Origin: Meloidogyne chitwoodi
Lineage: Eukaryota; Nematoda; Chromadorea; Rhabditida; Meloidogynidae
Reading direction: 5' to 3'
Length of the DNA: 64,000 bases
Assembly: GCA_015183035.1 (NCBI GenBank)
Contig: JACZZP010000006.1
Location: forward strand, 2,418,001-2,482,000
Position 1 is the first letter of the stretch; every line of letters begins with the position of its first letter. Both the position numbers and the translations under genes were made by a program. Of this stretch, positions 42,474 to 54,400 are shown piece after piece. The notes beneath the pieces are model-generated. The model was not told where the DNA came from. It did no database searches and saw only the letters and a program-made list of their open reading frames with translations.

Positions 42474-42861
42474 TTTTGATGAGTGAACGTTGACAATGGT
42501 ATTTTTGGTAAGAATTAGCAACTTTTATTTGGGATCTTATATTAGTTGTCGGATAATTATTCTCGGGTGGATAAACATTTTTCTCCTCATTCAACTAGAG
42601 TGCTTTAGTATAGGATTTAATTTATTAGTTACATATAAGGATTTTTCCTGATAAGCTATAAGTCTGCTAATTAGAATAAAGTGCACTCAGCGATGGTTGA
42701 ATTAGCTAAAGAGTGAATTTATTAAGAAACATTAGCTTTCTCCTTTGCGTATCCTTGTCGTCACATTAATTTTTTGCAATATCCTAATAATCCTTTAAAT
42801 TTTTGTTTTTCATTATAATTAAACTGAGGAGCGACAAAATAATAATTAGTAAAAAAATATT

Positions 42862-45453
42862 TTATTTGCAAAAATATTTGCTCAACGTTGTCAAACACTT
42901 TTTGCATTTAATATAACAACAATGTACATATTTGCATTGACAATTTTCTTCAACACGAACCTTAACAAAAAAAACTTTTAATTTTTTTATTAAAAATTGT
43001 ACTTGTGAGATGGTGTATCCTCTTCCTTAAAATTAAATCAAGATTTAATCAAATTTATTATCAGAATTTATTTTTAAGTTCATTTCCTTTTTTTATTAAG
43101 TTGGGGGGATAGAAATTTAATATAAAAGCAGTTTTTCAACTAACAGGTCAAATCAGTATCAAGTGATCTTCGTCTTCGTGAGCAAAGGACAGTAGCGCTC
43201 GTCCGTTAATCAAGGAAATGGGGTCATTGGATGTCATAATTCTCAACATTGTTGTTTATCTTTTGACGTTTGTTTTTTTTTCAACATTTGTGATTTAATT
43301 TTTTAGAAAAATTTCAGATTTGTTATCGCTTCTTCTCTAATGTTCTGTGCAAAGACTGATAAGGATTCAGGGAAAAAGGGGAAGAAAGACAAGAAAGGAA
43401 CAAAGGAAAGCGAAGTGACCATTGATAAGCGAACAGAGCTTACAATTGATATGAAGACCGAAGCCAAAACAATTGGAAGTAAATCCAAATTGACTACGTC
43501 ATCCAAAAGCCGTAAATCCAGCAGCCGTAAATCGAACAGCCGTAATTCCAGAATGTCGAAGCTTTCAAATGAAGATCGCAAATCCAAGATGTCTTTTGCT
43601 CCGTCAACAGGACCGCCGCTGCCTATGAATATGACCGAACTCTAAATCAATATTACTCGACAAAAGTAAGAAATATGGTATATAGAATTGAGGATAAGAA
43701 AAGTAATCAGACAATCGCCTATTCTATTCAATTATATGTTTGTTTTTCTAGGTTGGTTTACTTTTTTCTAACTGTAATATTTTTGTTAGTTGCTGTGGTA
43801 CTATATTATCTATTTTTAATTATTGTTAATAAAAATTTCCTTTTTTTATGATTATTAAAGGAAATGAACCAAAATTTAACTTTTTTCTTTTCACTTACCG
43901 CAACATAGACTTTCGCAGCTATCTGTCCCAAATGAGCTTATGTTACATTCTCTATTTATAGTCCTGCAAAAAGGAGTAAGGGGATATTATTTTTGTAATG
44001 AAATTATTCTTTTACCCTTGACTTCCCGTCTTTGCATTTTCTTCACAATAATTCGGTGAGCTTTTTAAGTAAACCTTAATATATTTTTTTTCAGTATTTT
44101 ATCTCTACTACCAATGATTCAGGTTCATAATTCGACTCAGGTCGTTTCCAGCGTTTTCTAGTGGCACCAAGCGGAATGGATCCCAGCATCGGTCTTGCGC
44201 TATCATACTTCTTTTTAAGAATTGATACGATATGATCAAGTGGTGGAAGAGTATACCAGCAAGTTTTGACATCACAAGAACTAAACAAACAAACAGATTA
44301 TCTATTGAAATTAAATCAAAAGCCTTGAAACTCCGTGACATTTACACTTTTTGTACAGGGATTGCTCAACAATTTTTCTACCAATTTCATTGTTGAATTC
44401 GTTCATGCGCGCTTTTTGTCCATTACGTTTACTATTTGGAGAGTGCTAGAGTATTTACAAATATTTATCTTTCCCTACTAAACTCTTACTCTTTTTAACT
44501 TTAGAATTCTTCTCATTTGGTCGTCTTCTATATAATCATCACTCCCTCCTCCAATTGCTTCTGTATCAACAATATTCCATTTATTTCGTGTTGCAATTTC
44601 ATTGACTGCTTCTGCAAGATTAGGCCTCCATTTTGAATCACTCCATTCGCGGCTAATTCTTCGTCCTTGGACAACATTATCGCTGCATCCTTTCCATTTA
44701 TAACTTAGTTCGGTTAAATTATGTTGTAACAAATTGCTTGCAGCTGGATCGATTGAAGATGTTGTGGTCACAGTATCTGTTAAATAATATTTTGTTGGTT
44801 TTTGTTTATCTTTCTTCGAGTTTAGAGGAGAAACTTAAAAAACTGACCACCGAATCCACAAAGACAATTAGCTAATTGACCAGAGGAACACGCTTTCGCT
44901 ACCTTTAAAATAAGATAAATTTTTTTCGAAGTTATTTTTGCAAAACACTTGATGTGTGACAGCTGCTGATGAAAGGGCATAAATAAATGCCTGTTCCTTT
45001 GTTCCTATATGTGAGTTATTAATCGTTTATTTAAAATTTAACTTTAAAATAAATTAAGATTTTAGTTCTGGCCAACAATTACTAACCACTGTTTAACTCA
45101 GCACTGAGATCTGGAACACTTAAAATAGAAGAACAATTCCATCTGCGATCTGCAAAGGCTGATTGACACGTATTGACAGTCAACGAAGCAGCAGAAATTA
45201 TATATGGTATAAGATCAGGAATACGAGCACAAATACGTTCTTGATAAGTAATTAGCCCAAAAACGCGGCGTTCTTCACGTGAACGAGGGCAATCTCCAGA
45301 ATTTGTCCATGGTGGATGTACTCTGTGAAGTGCTCTAAAAGTTGAATATGCTTGGATTAGAAAATTAATATTACAGCCATTTAATAGCAACACAATAGAA
45401 AGGAAGAGCAAGAAGTAAAGCAACCCATAAAATTGAAAAAATATTGAGCACAT
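42862..45453 (-). CDS. Wnt: Wnt ligand
   Basis: Minus-strand gene beginning MCSIFFQFYGLLYFLLFLSI (signal peptide). Wnt hallmarks follow: NTCQSAFADRRWNCSS, TKEQAFIYALSSAAVTHQVA, ACSSGQLANCLCGF, LSYKWKGCSDNVVQGRRISR, NEFNNEIGRKIVEQ, KCKCHGVS...SCDVKTCWY, SSPNYCEE, ESLCCGRGYTISQ and the terminal VRVEENCQCKYVHCCYIKCK ending SKYFCK stop at 42862. The last two exons (43003-43025 and 42862-42960) lie beyond an 870-bp intron that contains another gene on the opposite strand. The intron at 44281-44323 begins with GC instead of GT and joins the lipid-attachment loop. I cannot say which of the nematode Wnts this is. Confidence 0.93.
43218..43645 (+). CDS. Small Lys/Ser-rich protein nested in the Wnt intron
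   Basis: Exon 1 43218-43267 and exon 2 43318-43645, joined in phase 2 across a 50-bp intron, give about 125 residues. The start MGSLDVIILNIVVYLLTFVI followed by ASSLMFC is strongly hydrophobic, a signal peptide or membrane anchor. The rest is extremely basic and Ser-rich: KDSGKKGKKDKKGTKESE, KSRKSSSRKSNSRNSRMSK and a Pro-containing end STGPPLPMNMTEL. No family recognised. The gene lies antisense and wholly inside the penultimate Wnt intron (43026 to about 43898), with 190-250 bp on each side. Secretion of such a basic protein would be unusual, so a membrane-tethered or effector-like role are both guesses. Confidence 0.55.
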
Positions 45454-45882
45454 AATTTCGCGTAATAACCAATGACATTTCTTCAGTTATAGATTGTTGG
45501 AGGGCAAAAAAGTTGAGTTATTGGAAAAAATTCCAACTTTACTAATTGCAGATTTAATTTGAGACGGATAAACTATGACCGGCACGAAAGTCACTATGGC
45601 GGCCGAACAAATTTTATTGCCAGCAACTCGTAAAACGCAGGCGGTGATCTCTCCTTTTTTCATTCTGTTCCTGCCGATTGGGGGAATAAACTCGTAAAAT
45701 TGGAATTGAGAGAGTCGCAGAGGATTGTAAAAAGGGATAAAAAAAGTCAGTAACATATGGCCTGAATTAAGGAAAGGAAAAAATAGGAAAAGGGAAATCA
45801 GGATCTTAGAATATGGTAATAAAAGTTAAAAATGTGCTTAAATTTTGTCTTTATCAGATTACTAAAAAATTAATGCTATTTT
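45454..45882. other. Intergenic between Wnt and acetyltransferase genes
   Basis: Includes a less A+T-rich patch at 45560-45690. A minus-strand open frame crosses it but shows no recognisable protein or splice context, so it is not called. The Wnt promoter should lie here. Confidence 0.4.
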
Positions 45883-46829
45883 TTATTTTAATTTGTATAG
45901 CATTAATTCTGCTCCTCTACCATTATCATGTAAATTTCTAAAAACAGGCACTCCTTCTTCCAAGAAATCTTCGTATAAAACCTTATGAACAGATTTGAAG
46001 CCAAACTTTTAAAATTGAAAATGTTAAAATTAAAAGTTTTGGAACCTTTTTAAAAAGATTTTGTGACGCAACTGCGGTGGCACAAGTTATAACATGTGAA
46101 CAACCGATAAAATTGGCTATTTCGATACTTCTTTTAATAAGATTAGAAGCGATCCCCATGCTTAAAATGGAAAATGAATTTATGTAGGAAAAAATTTCTT
46201 GCCGTAAAAATAGTGGGTGAACAGATATTATCTCTAATTTTAATACACGTTCATCATTTAATATAGAATTAAGATCACTTTCAACCATTTCAAGAAAAAC
46301 AAAAAGTCGATTGGCATTATTTCCTGGATAAGGCCCATTTCGGATTGCTATAAAAATAATTATATAATATTTTGTTTATTTTACCTTGATTTGATTCTTT
46401 ATTTTCCACTAATTTTAAATTCTGAGGTGAAATCTCTTTATTTCCTTCCCAAAGGCTGTTCAGTGATATACCGACTAATTGACCTATATGATCTTGAGCA
46501 ATAAGAGACACATCATACTTTATTATAATAGTTTTAAAGTATTTCAAAGCATTCTAGTAAGAGTAATAAAACCTTAAAACAACTCGAACAAATATCTTTG
46601 TATAAAGGTAAAGTATCTTGAGCTGAACATTCTAAATGGATTTTGTCTGTTTTCTATACTAGTTTAAAGTAATAGACTAACTTAATGCGTTGGTAATCGG
46701 TTCCTGCACTCGAAATTGTGTTTGCATAAAGGAGAGGACTTCAGAACTATGTTTATCAGTTCTTATTGGAACGATAATGAATTGATTGCCTTGATATGAG
46801 AAAAAACTGTTTTCTAGCTGAGAATCCAT
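45883..46829 (-). CDS. GNAT-family N-acetyltransferase (arylalkylamine type)
   Basis: Predicted start MDSQLENSFFSYQGN at 46829 (a longer start at 46889 is possible). The arrangement fits arylalkylamine N-acetyltransferase-like proteins: FRVQEPITNALK (the EP-T-L motif), LYKDICSSCFK, YDVSLIAQDHIGQLVGISLN, then motif A, KLEIISVHPLFLRMGIASNL with IKRSIEIANFIGCSHVI, and the C-terminal FGFKSVHKVLYEDFLEEGVP ending MLYKLK stop at 45883. Motif A becomes continuous only if a 42-bp intron with a GC donor (46161-46202) is removed; this gives LRMGIASNL in place of the usual R..GIG..L. Enzymes of this group acetylate amines from acetyl-CoA; the substrate is unknown. Confidence 0.72.
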
Positions 46830-48412
46830 GTAAAATAAACGAAAAAATATTTTGAAGAAAATGGACTGAAACAAGAAGTACATATTCATAATTTATGTCT
46901 GGAGTTTTTTTATTTTCATCAATAGAATTTGTAAAAATATAAGAGGAAAAAGCGGAAACGCAACGTCCAGAAAAGAGAAAATAATTGCTTGTTAAAATGG
47001 AGGCTTAAACCTAACCCTATTTGATGACATCTACTATTAAGTTTTAAAATGAAAGAGAATAAATATTTACAAATTATTCTCATCATAGAGCATAATCGTT
47101 ATTAATTTAAATAAAAAATATCCATTTCTAATTATAGTTCACGCAAACTTCTCATTCATTTTGTTACTCATTTATATTCATCTAATATTCTTTTATAGGG
47201 TACAGCCCGAGTGGGCACGGTCTGTAGGCACAGGCTGTTTGTTTAGGCGCGAAATAATATTTTAAATAAAATAATTAGAGATAATAAGGAAGTTAAAGAC
47301 CACTTGCGCCTATCTGGCCTGCACCTACTCGGGTTTGTCCTCTTTTGTATTTACGAATTTAACATAAACGCCTCTTTCATTTAATTTTTCCTCTTCCAAT
47401 TGAACTCTAGGCAGAATTGTGTCTGATGTTCCTTTAGTTTATGCAGCTTTTATTTTTCATTCTTCAATGTCTGCTTGATAAAGAATTTTTTTAAGAATTT
47501 TACTCCTATTAAACCCTTGAGTACTTTTTTTGTTTTTCCATTATTTTGTCCTAATGTGTAAAGGGAAGAAGAGTACCATTTTTGTGTCGCCTTTAAATAG
47601 AATGCCTACATAGTTTTACCTTACAAATTAATTCTTTATGTCCCATTTATTTTTTATATCCTATATTTGGCATTTCATACTAAATTAGTTTTTGTGCCAT
47701 GCAGACAATAATTCATACTTTTTTGGCTCCTCTTTTTTATTATTATTTTACCCTAGCAGAAAATTGGCACTCGTCTTTTTATAAATTCACTCATAGTGTA
47801 CATATTTCCATCCATTTTAAACACTTCAAAAAAAAGTTTGTTTGTTTAAATTTAAATTCTAACTCCTCCCAGCATTCTTTTGACAAAATTATTTAAAAAT
47901 TTTTTTTATCTATTTGATGGTAAATTGCTTTTTGTATATTTTTATTTCAGTTTAAAGCTCATTCCTCTAATTCATAGTTCATTTAACTGTTCCCTATTTT
48001 CATTCATATTTTGCAAGTGAAGAAAAAGAGCAAAGTACATTCTCATTTTTTTCATTAATCATTTTCTGTTATGATTGATTTATCAATAAGAGAGTATATA
48101 TAATTTGTTTTGAAAATAGACAAATTATTCTGCAAGGTTACTTCACGAAAATCTGTTCATTTTAACTATTTATCGTCCTTCATTTTTAACAAATATGTAA
48201 ACACATTTATTAAACTAGGCATAAGATAAAAAGTCAATAAAAATTTTGATATTAAATTAATCGACGCAATCAATTCGTTTCGCAAACGAAAAGGAATTAA
48301 ATACATTTTTGTACAATTTAATTATTTGATACCTTTCTAGATTTTGTTTTTCATACTTTTTAATCGTTATCTTCAATTCCTTAAAATTTACAGATCTAAA
48401 AAATAATTTCTG
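46830..48412. other. Intergenic, mostly featureless
   Basis: About 1.6 kb of A+T-rich DNA upstream of two divergent genes. Apart from a degenerate inverted-repeat element at 47201-47338, I see no supportable gene. Confidence 0.5.
47201..47338. mobile_element. Degenerate MITE-like inverted repeat
   Basis: A G+C-rich arm TACAGCCCGAGTGGGCACGG (47201-47220) matches, imperfectly and in reverse complement, the arm ending CCTGCACCTACTCGGGTTTGT (47318-47338). The centre is A+T-rich. No clear target-site duplication was found, suggesting an old copy. Confidence 0.4.
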
Positions 48413-51400
48413 ATGGTTATTCTTAGCGATGAGCAATTACAAAATGCAGAGAAGAATTCTCTTTGGAGACCTCAACTTGAGAAGGATGCATGTGGAGTGG
48501 GTTTCTGCGCTTCGGTCAAAGGAATCCAAACGCATGAGGTCTTTTTGAAAAATAAATTATTATTTTTTTCTAATTTATCTAATTTTTCATGTATGTAAGT
48601 TTTTTTTCTTAAAAAATCAAATTTTAATTTTTCAGATTTTGAAAGCTGGACGTGTCATGCTTGAAAGGATGGGTAATAAAATTCAAGTTATTCTAAAAGA
48701 AAAATTTAGCTCATCGCGGTGCATGTGTTGGTGACAACGACTCGGGTGATGGAGCTGGTGTTATGACAGCAATTCCCGACAAACTTTACCGTGAAGACAT
48801 TAAAAAGTTGTTTTTTTTAATATCATTTATTTTAAATATTTTTAGGACAAATAATATTGACCTTCCACCTAACGGACAATACGCGACTGGGATTCTTTTT
48901 CTTTCGCCAGAGTCGTATAAACAAGCAAAAGAATCGTTTGCTGACTTGGCGCGTGGCTGTAAACTTGAGGTATTGGCTTGGCGAAAATTGAAAGTGAATT
49001 CTGACCACCTTGGCAAGGAATCAAGAAAAACTGAGCCATTGATGCGACAGGTAAACGAAATATAAAAGTAGTAAAACATTTATCTTTTAGGTTTTTGTAA
49101 CGTGCGATTTTGCTTCTGATCGAAAGCGTTTTCATCAAGCTGTTTATTTATTACGAAAACAGACGACAATACGTATGTTACAGCAAGGTGTTCGATGTTA
49201 TGTTGTTTCACTTTCAGCTAGTACTATTGTTTATAAGGTTTATCTTTAATTAAAATTTAGAATACTTTTTTATATTTTAACTTTAAATAAAAAATTTAGG
49301 GCCAATTCACTTCTCATCAACTCTTCCTCTACTATGATGATTTACAAAATCCAGACTTTGTAACTAATTTAGCAATGGTTCATTCTAGATTTTCGACAAA
49401 CACATTTCCAAGCTGGAGTAGAGCACAACCAAATCGAATGTTGGCCCATAATGGAGAAATTAATACACTCAGGGGTTTTTATCTTTGTTTTGAAAGGAAA
49501 AATAAATGCTATTTCTTAAGGAAACATCAATTTTATGAAAGCTCGAGAAGGAATTATGAGTTCCCGAGAATACGATGATTGTATATACAAGCTTTATCCT
49601 GTAGTTGAAAATGAAATGACTGATTCAGGTATTGAAGACTAAATAAATAAATTCATTTTAAATTCGTAGGATCTTTTGACAATGTATTAGAGTTTCTTGT
49701 GTATGCTGGTAAACGTTCGTTGCCTGAAGCTGCAATGACAATGGTCCCTGAGGCCTGGGAGAAAGATGAGGATATGAAGTTTTTTTTAAAAATTTTACTA
49801 ATGATTTAATGTTTTGTAAATATAGTCATGAGAAACGAATCTTCTACCGATGGGCAGCTATGCAAATGGAACCATGGGATGGCCCTGCTCTTTTGGCATT
49901 CAGTGATGGACGCTATATCGGTGCTATTCTTGATCGGAATGGGCTGAGGCCAGCACGTTATTGTGTCACTGCTGATGATCACATTTATTTGGCTAGTGAA
50001 GTTGGCATTATCGATTTGTCTCCTGAGTGCGTGGTTAAGAGGGTAAGTGAAAAATTATTTTTTTACAATTAAAAAAAATTAAAAAAATACACAGATTTTT
50101 TATCAGAAAATTAGTTTTATCTGAAAATCATAACTCAAATTCACGAAGGTCGTAAATATTAAAATCAATAAACAATTCATTAACCAAATCGCATAGTTCC
50201 GAGTGGTGAGGAATTTCGTCTCTTGCCAAATCGCATTGTTCCCAGTGGTGATTCTCCTACCACTTGGGCAACATTTTCATCTATTAGTGGTGCATTCCTC
50301 TTGCTATCCAAGTATTGGAGTAGAAGTCCTAATTCCTCATTATGTGGGCGGGGATATTCCTGGAAAGGGCGAACGGAAATCCAACGTTGTTGTTGAAGAA
50401 ATGGGTCAGTCAGTGATTCATGTAGAGCACCGGCTGGTAGAAGTGATGGGATTATCTCTTGTCTTGTTGTGACTGGAGAGCAGTTGGAGATTACTATTAT
50501 TTGTTTTAGACTTATTTACATATTATTTAGTAATATCTTACTTAATGAAGCTGCTATCATTAAAAAAAATATGACGATGTTAAAGATTTTACGGATAGCC
50601 ATAGTAAAAATAGCTAAATGGCACAAGAAATTTTTTTTGAATGACACTGAAATTAGGAAAATAGCAATTTTAATGGCTCATTTTAAGTAGCTGTTTGTCC
50701 TGTTAATAATAATCTCAACAAACTACCAAATTACGTACGGGAAATTCATTTTAACGGCAGTTATGTCCATATAAGTGAGCACATGGTTGACTGAATGCGT
50801 TTGAACTAAAAAGCGTAAAATTTTGTCATGCTACCAACCTCATTTTTGGAGCAATTTATAATAATTTAGCCATTATCTTTCTACCCCACACCATTACTCA
50901 AGCGTGATAACCTTTTAAGGTACTTAAGTATATGCAATAATGGCTAGTGGATTTGATTTATATTTAAATTATAACTTTAAATGAACGTTAAAGACTTGTT
51001 TTACATTATCATTTTTGACTGTCGATGTTTATTCATATCATCATATTGTACACTTTCACTTGGGAAAGAGATTAGTTTTTGTAAATTTCGAAAGGAAACG
51101 AGTCTATCTTCTCATTGTTCATAACTAGGTCATCATACTTCAAGTATTTTTTTTCATTTGCTAAACGTTTTCCAAAACGGAGAGGTTCTCTCATCTGTCG
51201 CTTCCACATAGGGTAAACTTCTTTGTACTGATTGTCGAGCATTTCAAAACTCTAAAATAAGTTTAGTATCTAAAGATTATTTGAAAATTCGCTTCTTGTT
51301 TGTTAGAAATTGATTAAAAATTTTCCAGATAAAATAAAATTCTTTTTATTAACTAATCCATCAGATCTAAAAATTCGGTTTAAATTTCTTACGTAAATTG

Positions 51401-54400
51401 TTATGAATAGAGCTAAAATAATAAAAATAGCGTATTTCCTCGCCATTGTCATAGATTTTGTTGAATGAAAATATGTAATATATTGAACTTGGAATATTTT
51501 AATTTATATTTTAGTTATCAGAATTAATTCTTTTTGTTTTTAAAAGTAAATCTAACAAACAAAAGAGTGTAGTGTCACTTTTTATGCTCAAATTTGCGCA
51601 TGTCTTCGGGGATTTAAAACCATCAATTAGCTTTTGAAAAGGCTACAATTATTAACTACGGACCTCCCATTAAAAATGAAGAGTTGTAAAAAAAAGTATT
51701 TGTTTTTGAATTTTGTTTTTGACTTTTGTGCCAATACGCGGAAGTAAGAAGGCGCTAATTGAAAGTAGTCGTCTTTAAGAAAAAAGTAAAGATTTGAAAA
51801 ATGAAGGCAATTTGGATTTTAATGCATTTTGCAAATAAAAAATTTTCCAATAGAATATCAAATTAGCAAAATATAAAAAAAATAATTTTAAAGGATAGAC
51901 TTCGTCCGGGGCGAATGTTGCTAGTGGACTTACAAGAAAAGTGTATTGTTGAGGATGAACAATTGAAAATGCAAATTGCGCATTTACGCAATCATAAAAA
52001 ATTAACTATTAATCGTATTTATTTGGATCAAATTAGAAAAGATGATGTGGTTCGTTACTTTTTACATAAATTTTTTATAATTTTATTATTTTTAAGCTTA
52101 ACCATGGTGCTGTGACCAATGAGTATTTAATTAAAAGGGAATTAAAACAATTAAAATTAATCGGAAAACGACCTGGTGGTGATGGGGAATTACGTGACAG
52201 ATTGCGGGACGTTCATTTGGACTCAGACAGACGACTTCCGCTCTTTTCTTATACACCTGATACCTTTTCATTGTACGGCAATTTACATAAGATATTAATT
52301 TGTTTTATTTAGAATTCTTGTACCAATGATAATCGACAAAAAAGAGGCACTTGGGTCCATGGGAAACGATACTGCACTTGCATGCCTTTCTGATTACAGT
52401 CCATTACTTTATTCCTACTTTCAGCAACTTTTTGCTCAAGTTACTAACCCACCAATTGATCCTTTTCGTGAACAGGTATTGTAAACTAATTAGGATACAT
52501 TTTGAATCTAAATTTAGATTGTAATGTCTCTCCGTTGCCCTATCGGGCCAGAAACGAATTTGTTAGAACCTGAATTTGAATTGGAAAGCCGAATTCTTTT
52601 GGATCAACCAGTTCTTTCGCTTATTGATTTTCAGGTTTTTAAGTATCTTCAACAAACTTAAATTAATTTATAGGTGCTAAAACGAATTAGCTTTAAAGGC
52701 TGGCGTTCATACGCTATAAATATTGTTTATCCGGCAAGGCACGGGCAGAGAGGTTTAGTTAATTCTATATATTTTTCACTTTTGAATTATTACAGGTTTG
52801 GTGCCAGCTTTGGACAGGATCTGCAGGTATATAAATAATTTTTTAACATATAAATTATGTATATTTTAGTGAAGCGTGTTCTGCAGCACTCGATGGTTAT
52901 CAAATTTTAATTCTTTCTGACAGACAAGTGGACAAGGACTATGTACCAATTAGGTTATTTAAAGGGCTGATTTAATTTTTTACTATTATGTATATTTAGT
53001 GCACTTCTCGCCCTTGGTGCAATTCATCAATGTTTAATTAAACAACGACTTCGGATGAAGGTTTGAAACTTTTTAATAGACAAACTTAATTACAAGATAT
53101 TTAAACCTTAGGTTGCTTTAATAATTGAATCCGGTGAGGTGAAACAAGTACACGGTAACTAACGTTTTATATCCTTTATCTACGTAATTTTTTTGCAGAT
53201 TTTTGTGTTCTGCTTGGGTATGGTGCGGATGCGATTTGTCCATATATGGTTTATGAGACTTGTTATCGACTTAGAATGATGGGACTTTTGGATAAAAATC
53301 TAACTGATGATGATGTTGTTCAAGGATATAAGGCTGGCATTGAGCGAGGTATTTACAAAGTGATGGCTAAAATGGGAATCAGTACTCTACACTCTTACAA
53401 GGTCTACATTTTTAACAATACTGTCTTGTTTTTCATAAAACTGTGGCTAAAAAACCTTTCTTGTCTAGGGTGCTCAAATTTTTGAAATTGTCGGATTGGG
53501 CAGAGAAGTTGTTGACAAGTGTTTTACTAATTCTGTCTCTCGACTTGGAGGTGCTGATTTTGAAACGTTGGCGATGGAAGCAATCAGAAGACACCGTATC
53601 GCTTATCCTAACGTTCCTAATAGTGATTTGTATTTGTATGGTTTGTTTAAATTCTAGTAAAGAAAATTTAAATTCTATAGGAGATAGCAAAGTTTTGGTA
53701 AGCCCTGGAATCTATCATTGGCGCGATGGAGGAGAGAAACATGTCAATGAGCCTGTAAACATTGCAAAACTTCAGGTTATTTTATTTATATTTATCAATT
53801 TCGATCATTCTTATATAGGCTGCTGCACGTTTAAATGATGCTAAAAGTTATCAAGATTTCTCAATAGCCTCGAATCTTGCTCAACGTCTTTGTACCCTTC
53901 GTGGTCAATTAGAAATCAAAACAAACGTTAAACTACAGATTCCATTGGATGAGGTTGAACCAGCTTCAGAGATTGTGAAACGTTTTGTCACTGGAGCTAT
54001 GTCTTTCGGGTGATTACTTTTGTTTTTGATTAATGGCGAATTTCTGCTATTTGTAACATTTTAAGGAAATGAGAGCAACTGCGTAGCTCTAAATCTCACC
54101 TCTCTTTCTTGCTGTAAATTTTTTCAAATTGATAAAATTCCTTTCAAAATTATTCTTTTTAGGTCTATCAGTATGGAGACACATACAACTTTGGTAAAAC
54201 TAAATTTTATTATTTTATATTCAAATATTTGAAATAAAAAAATTAAGGCAATTGCTATGAACAAAATCAGTGCAAAATCTAACACGGGAGAGGGTGGCGA
54301 GAGGCCTGAACGCTATCGCAAGGGGCAGCCAAGAGACAATAATATAAGGTCGGCAATAAAGCAGGTAATTATTATATTAGTTTAAATTCTTCTAATTTAC

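Noticed and set aside
45487..45756. Minus-strand open frame upstream of Wnt
   Set aside because: No recognisable protein, no splice support, and the Wnt signal peptide already starts at 45453.
46500..46600. Apparent 19-bp intron in the acetyltransferase gene
   Set aside because: A normal intron of about 58 bp with an ATAAAG acceptor before YDVSLIAQD keeps the frame and the family motif, so no ultra-short intron is needed.
47340..47460. Minus-strand open stretch (LPRVQLEEEKLNERGVYVKF)
   Set aside because: Looks coding-like, but no matching upstream exon or start could be joined in frame; too short to call.
48786..49138. Two minus-strand open frames over GOGAT exons
   Set aside because: Shadows of the conserved amidotransferase exons; no signal peptide, splice sites or family match, unlike the true nested genes.
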